Positions 58,802 to 64,000 of a DNA stretch of 64,000 bases are shown here, piece by piece. The DNA is taken from the NCBI GenBank assembly GCA_023515745.1, contig JALECJ010000258.1:1368501-1432500 (forward strand), in the 5' to 3' direction. The position numbers were made by a program, and so were the translations under genes. The notes beneath the pieces were generated by a model. It did not search any database. It was not told where the DNA came from and saw only the letters and a program-made list of their open reading frames with translations. Within the stretch, counting starts at the first letter, position 1. Every line of letters begins with the position of its first letter. Origin of the DNA: Amoeboaphelidium protococcarum (lineage: Eukaryota; Aphelidiomycota; Aphelidea).

Positions 58802-60947
58802 TCACTATTCTTCGGAATCTTGAGAGTGCTAGTGGCTGTACATCTTGTAGAATTCGCCGCGTTTACTGAGTAATTCTTCAAAAGATCCAGACTCTAAAAT
58901 AACACCACCCTTGCCCATCACTATGATTCGATCTGCTTTCCGAAGTGTGCTCAGTCTATGGGCGACAATCAGTACAGTCTTACCATTCATCACGCGATCC
59001 AACGCCTTCTATACAATCTGTTCACTTGTTGAATCAAGAGCTGACGTGGCCTCATCAAGGATTAAAACTCTCGGCTGTTTGATCAAGGCTCTCGCTATGG
59101 CAATGCGTTACTTCTACACTATAACAAATGGTATATAAACAAATTATCAAGTGATACACTCAGAAGCAACTTACCTGACCGCCTGATAAAGCAACTCCGC
59201 GCTCACCAACGATAGTCTCATATTCATCAGGGAATGACATTATAAAGTCATGCGCATTGGCCTACTTGCAAGCATCTTTGACATCATCTATGGAGGCATT
59301 TTAATCTCCATACCTGACATTGTCCAGAATAGTTCCGCTGAATAGCGAAGGCTCTTGATTAATATATCCCATAGACTGACGCAAAGATAGAGGGTCAATG
59401 TCTTGAATACTCTGTCCATCAATCAGCACCTGACCATCGGTGGCATCATAGAACCGTTCAACTAGTGCAGAGATGGTAGACTTCCCTATGCCACTCTGGC
59501 CACAGATTCCAACAATTTCACCTGGCCTCACGGATAGATTAAAGTCTCTGAGAACTTGTGAGTCTGGTCGGCTAGGATAGTGGAAGGATACGTATTAGAA
59601 CTCTATTGAACCTTTGAAATCCTACAACACTTTACCGCCCCTGATCGGTATAGTTGGCTGATTCTGAATAGTCTCGACGATGGACTGGAAGCAACCGGAC
59701 GCCTTCATACTTTAAGCCAAAAGCAGACTGAGAGAATTAAGAGTCTTTTACGCGTCTTGAATGGACAGCAGATAAGACATTAGATCACCGGCCGTCATTT
59801 CATCTGCAACTACAGCAACTCCGCCATTGTGCAATACGGAAAGCACAACAAATCCAATACCAAAGTGGATAATGCCTTGAAACACGCCAATATTGAGGCC
59901 AAGCAGTTCATTATATAATTATACAGAATTCAAAGAGTCGGCGTACTTTTGCATCTCAAACTCTTCATTAGCGAACGAACGCACAGTTCTAATATTGGAT
60001 AAAGCTTCATTGGCCACGGTGACACTGCGAGCCTCTTCATCTTTACATTTCCTACCTAATCGTCTTAGGTACGAACCATAAAAAGACAAAACAAGCCAGC
60101 CAGAACCAAGAAGAGCAAATACTTGAGTACTGAGGGAATAAGATATGGTCCACAGCTTCACTATATTAGCTGTCAACTAAATGCTATTCTTTAATCCTTG
60201 GCTAATTAACAGTTTGAACGCATGCTTAAAGTCTTGAACGTCCTGTTACAGAATTTAGATAAATCGCTAGACAGGCACCGAGTCAAAAGTCGATATATCC
60301 ATAGATATGAGAGATTGATACAGAGATGCCTTTAATCTTGATGCCAACCTCTCTCCAAGCATAGAGACTAAAGCAATGTATCCAAACGTCAAAACTCCTT
60401 ACGCAGCGAATAGACTGAACAACTTGAGAACTGGATATCTAACATCAATTATAAATTATTTCCATAACACGGCTGCCACTTGTCCCTGCCGCAGAAATTA
60501 TTAAATCAAGGATACTATACCACCAATTTAGACGGGAATCCAAACGTTCACAGTAGCAGTCACGATCGCTGTCAACACGACCCCACCAACTAATAACCAT
60601 TCGCTCCGCAATAGTTTCCAAAACTCTGTCCAATTACTATCTCTAGTTATTGTTGTTGATACTTTCTCTACTATTGAAGGAATTATAAGACCATTTTTGC
60701 TGTCATCTTTAAAGTCACCAGAGATTGAAGAGGTGATTTTCGCCTAAAGAGCTTAAGGGCGATCACCAATTTAGAACGCTTCAATGCGAGTCATATCCAA
60801 ATTGCATAATGATGGAAGACAATTTGCACCATAACCACGAGTACTCAGACTTTATATCTACTTTAATCTAAGACATCTAAATGGTGTCCTTTTGGTCGAA
60901 ATCACTGACCTGGTGGTTAAGCTTGAAAATCGCCCAAATTAAATCAT
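58802..60947 (-). CDS. Mitochondrial ABCB-type half-transporter (Mdl1/ABCB10-like)
   Basis: Two exons (60947-59175, 59113-58802; intron 61 nt), 694 residues. The start [20 protein letters not shown] and the following Arg/Ser-rich, acid-poor stretch look like a mitochondrial presequence. A six-helix membrane domain follows ([58 protein letters not shown]). The ATPase has Walker [10 protein letters not shown] (K489), LSGGQ (587-591, ending exactly at the splice site), Walker [13 protein letters not shown] and switch AHR. One transporter half means it acts as a dimer. Mdl1-like proteins export peptides from the matrix; ABCB10 functions in haem metabolism. Which applies is open. Confidence 0.92.
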
Positions 60948-61069
60948 CTCTTTAATATTTGATGATCACAAATGAAGAGAAAATAGTCATAGAATTTAAA
61001 CACTTGAAATGATAGACATATATTACAAAAAGGATTCATCATGGATACTATTTACAAAAAATGAGAGGT

Positions 61070-62405
61070 TCAATAATTGGGCAGTTCATAACGCGACAAT
61101 GGCAGTGAGTCTCTACGATCATAGCTCACTGGCTTTCTAGCAGTTGATGTCTAGCCTCGTTGGCTCACCATTGTGGACGTCTTTTGCTCTAGTTCATTGT
61201 CGTAATTTACAAAGCTGCCATCATCAGTGAGGAACAAATCATTCATTTGGACGAATGAAGCCCTCGATTGCTATTTACTTCTGGATGGCGGTGGCAGGGT
61301 GTGAGACTTGGGAACTGATCGCTGAGCCACGTACGTCTGAGGACCAAACAGATAAGCCTGCTGCTTGTTGTTAGAGTAAAACAATGCATCTTCGCGGATC
61401 TCTTGGTCAGTTGGCTTCTTCTTGCCGCCCATAGATGAAAAGAGCCCCACTGCAGCAAGAATGTATCCCACTGTCGCCAGATTGATGATTCCCAGGCCAT
61501 ATATCAGCAAGATCAAGTACAGATTCTGCAATGGACTCGTATGCCGCTGTTGGACAATAAAAGATTTTTGACCCGGCTGACGCGTAACTGCTATAGTGGT
61601 GTTGGGATAATCTTCGTAGTAGACAGAGTTTGCATTTTATGGTGTTGCATAAACAGTCCAATTGCCTAGTGACTTGCCTGCTCCCATGTATTGTGAGACA
61701 ACATCCCAACATCCTCTGATATTGACCAAGTTGCCGTCCTTACCTGTGACATTAACATTGCTCCATCCAGGTGTAGACGTGGTTGGACAGTGAGCAGAGT
61801 CAGTGGCTCTATCGCCTCGCCAAAAGAAGCCACAACATTTGAGCTCATCCTAGATACGACTTATTTAGATGCTTGATACAGAGTCCCATAGCGAGTTTGA
61901 TATGGTTCTCACGTTGTTCGGTGGCAGATAGGTACCATCCCATCTACTGACCATTACCGATTGATGCATCAGAATAGAGGCGCCAGTAAAATAAGTGACT
62001 GCCAGAGAGAAACATAGCACGTTCATGGTGTATAGAGTCATTAATGCAGTGTTCTTCTTTGACCAGTTGACTGTCATTTGTTTGAAGTAGTTTTCGCTCA
62101 CGATAGAGTCGAGAGCTGAGGATGACATGAAACCACACAGAGCAGCAAGCATCTGAATAGGAAATAAGATTAGAATCACTACAAACCGTGATTATTAATC
62201 GATATGGATCAGAGAATAAGAGTTTAAACTTACCAACTATGACAGAATCTATGCGAAGAAAGTAGCTATCATATGAGTTTGGCATTCCTTGAGTGTAGTA
62301 GATCTGAGGAACTCGCCCGGTCCATGTCATGAGCACGATGGCCAGCGTGATGAGAGCCAATGCTATAATTGCATGCAGTGCAGCGAAGATACTTACGAGA
62401 CCCAT
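61070..62405 (-). CDS. Tetraspanin-like protein
   Basis: Two exons (62405-62234, 62178-61070; intron 55 nt), 426 residues. Four hydrophobic segments: near the N-terminus (LVSIFAALHAIIALALITLA), around VVILILFPIQMLAALCGFM, around YTMNVLCFSLAVTYFTG, and LYLILLIYGLGIINLATVGY. The large loop between the last two contains ELKCCGFFWRGDR, the CCG motif of tetraspanins, plus several more Cys and NxT sites (NVTGKDG, NWTV). A cytosolic tail of over 100 residues is longer than usual. Tetraspanins organise membrane microdomains. The intron end TTTGTAG restores the second helix. Confidence 0.8.
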
Positions 62406-62774
62406 ATCGCTCGCTCGCTATAAACTCTTGATAACTTGAAATTGTGATATTAATTGACAATGAAAAGAGCCGTTTGTGTGTGAGAAGGACAAGGGGATGC
62501 GAACACTGACAATACACCAAATTCTCAATTGTTTTGAAACAATCACGATCATTGTTTTAAATCGGTTGACGCGACGCTCCTCGCCTTTGTTTCAGATTTG
62601 GGTTCATTTCACTATTTTATCAACGTGTCCTTCATTGCATTGTGCCGTTTCACATTTATATTTCTTTCTCTTACACACTTACACTCTCTTTACTTTACAT
62701 AACCAAGTGATAATTGTGGACGTCGAGTTTGTATTCTGTTCAAGTGGTAAAGACATTTTATAATAATAATAAAG
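62406..62774. promoter_or_regulatory. Divergent upstream region of the tetraspanin and CKS1 genes
   Basis: 369 bp containing TTGACGCGACGC near 62565 (one base off ACGCGT). A shared promoter role is inferred from position. Confidence 0.4.
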
Positions 62775-63305
62775 ATGACTGTTAAATAGAATCTGGAAAT
62801 CAAGAGTTAGAGCACATACTCGAAGTCTGATACGGTCAGTTTTGCCTCTTCGTAACAAGTTTCAACCTCTGTGGACAGTGCGCAGGTGTCTGAAGATTAA
62901 GAGATTTCATTGCAGACTACCGAGAGTGTGGACATTGAGGATGTGGAAGAGTCACTCGCTGCAGAAGATGACTAAGAAGAAGAATAATAATATGAAGACT
63001 GCGAGAAGTAGCATCAAGAGTAAAGTGACACTAATAGTAGTCTGTCCCCGGCAACAAAGGCTTAAATTAAAAAGTTTGTCAGTAGCATATACTATTCCGA
63101 GAGATATCGAGACTCTGAGTTTGAGTATCGCCATGTAATCTTGCCAAAAGAGTATTATAATCACTACATTGACGATCACTTTAAAGACCGTCTATTATCA
63201 GAAGAAGAGTGGAGAAGCCTGGGTATACAGTAAAGTCTTGGATGGATTCACTACGAACTGCACAAGCCTGAACCTCACATTCTGCTGTTCAAAAGGGACA
63301 TTTGA
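62775..63305 (+). CDS. CKS1: Cyclin-dependent kinase subunit Cks1, with long N-terminal extension
   Basis: 176 residues, one exon. Residues 105-176 are a textbook Cks domain: IYYSERYRDSEFEYRHVILP, KEYYNHYIDDHF, LLSEEEWRSLGIQQSLGWIH, YELHKPEPHILLFKRDI, including the hinge H-x-PEPH and the anion-binding R/R/S/W/R set. In GIQQS the second Gln is TAA. Cks proteins bind CDKs and phosphosites. The first 104 residues are Ser/Glu/Gln-rich and acidic, absent from the usual 75-150-residue family members at this end. No intron needed. Confidence 0.95.
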
Positions 63306-63401
63306 ACTTTACGTGAATCGTTATAAAATGAAGAATTTAAAATTGAAAAATAATGATTATGCGCCATTTATATATCTGGTAATTACACCAAAGATTTAGA
63401 A

Positions 63402-64000
63402 TCACTTCTCAGCGACCCATGCGCTAACATTCTCCAACCAGGAGTAATATTCATTATCGTTCTTCCAGAAGGCCAAGTCTAATACAATCTCTGCCAACTC
63501 TTTGTCGAATCCCAAATCACTCAGGTGCAGTGCAAACTTGTCCTGAACATCAAAATCTAGTTCATTATAATCTGGGCCCAAATAAGTCTTCTCCTCCTCC
63601 GCAGTATTGTCGGCAATTTTCTTGTCAGCATAAAACTTGATATCATTCAAAAAGTAATCTTGAGAGTCGTTCAAAGTAACTTCGAAGCGCATCAGGCCAT
63701 TGGTGTTCTTCTTGGTCAAATCAATCGTCATCTGAACCTCGGAATAGTCTTCACTTTCGAATTCTTCATCCTGATCCTCATCAACAGCACTAACGTCTTC
63801 CTCCTCGTCAGCATTGTAGGACACGTAGCAATTGACCTTCACCTTGATGTCCTGATTGTCCACAGTCTTGGACAAGTACACGAACGGGGAACCAACGTCA
63901 TTCTACAACTTCCAGTCATTCTTCTTCAGATATTACTAAATCTCTTTGGTCAACTTGGTATGATCACCCTCATAACTCTCGGTCAGGTCCTATTTCTCAT
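63402..64000 (-). CDS. MAM33: Mitochondrial matrix protein p32/MAM33 family (cut by window edge)
   Basis: The C-terminal 199 residues are in the window; the start and presequence lie beyond the right edge. It is acidic throughout, with the p32 pattern: LTKEIQQYLKKNDWKLQND, FVYLSKTVDNQDIKVKVNC, a Glu/Asp-rich insert, YLGPDYNELDFDVQDKFALH, LSDLGFDKELAEIVLDLAFW and a terminal EYYSWLENVSAWVAEK. The family forms acidic doughnut trimers in the mitochondrial matrix and supports mitoribosome and oxidative functions. TAG/TAA in EKQDLT and EIQQYL are Gln. Confidence 0.9.

Overview
The window is nuclear DNA of a eukaryote that reads UAA and UAG as glutamine and keeps only UGA as stop. With that code almost every interrupted frame becomes a full-length gene ending in TGA, and reassigned codons fall where families have conserved Gln (adenylosuccinate synthetase GSQWGDEGK, ARL1 DLGGQ, CKS1 QQS, adenine nucleotide carrier). 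Gene content (verprolin/WIP, Abp1/drebrin, Reb1-like Myb factor, GATA factor, MAM33, VPS25, CSN2, tetraspanin) suggests an opisthokont near the base of Fungi, such as an aphelid or early-diverging fungus. That placement is inference and needs a phylogeny. The region is compact: about 33 single-copy protein genes, short introns (mostly 55-80 nt, GTA/GTT...TGTAG) and intergenic gaps of a few hundred bases.

Layout: 0-15 kb holds ordinary genes: verprolin (cut by the edge), a type I membrane protein, a TPR-FKBP, gamma-carbonic anhydrase, a small SH3 protein, a secreted Cys/Thr-rich protein, ADSS, NHP2, a NYN nuclease-like protein, VPS25, the ADP/ATP carrier and eIF5. 15-23 kb is accessory: a decayed gene, small inverted repeats, then an intact Fanzor gene and an intact pogo-like transposase on the same strand, apparently inside one TA-flanked element, next to a tRNA-Met. 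23-26.5 kb holds a RING membrane protein, an acidic unknown and a CWC16/Yju2 splicing factor. 26.7-31.7 kb is an APE-type LINE with a 15-bp target-site duplication and a frame break between endonuclease and reverse transcriptase.

32-64 kb returns to ordinary genes: a caspase-fold protein, CSN2, a tail-anchored unknown, NXF1/Mex67, Abp1, a DUF202 protein, a GATA factor, ARL1, a GH36 alpha-galactosidase, an FHA-GAF-adenylyl cyclase, a Reb1-like factor, RPS20, an unknown nuclear-type protein, PP2C, a mitochondrial ABC half-transporter, a tetraspanin, CKS1 and MAM33 (cut by the edge). No operons are expected; several genes form divergent pairs sharing short upstream regions, and an ACGCGT motif recurs in these gaps.

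The item most worth following is the 18.03-22.58 kb element: a 759-residue Fanzor (eukaryotic TnpB-like RNA-guided nuclease) with RuvC Asp/Glu/Asp and zinc-knuckle cysteines in place, a GC hairpin over its 3' end, and an element end about 40 bp past the stop. That is the geometry expected if the guide RNA runs off the element end. It shares the element with a DDE transposase, and both genes are written in the reassigned code.
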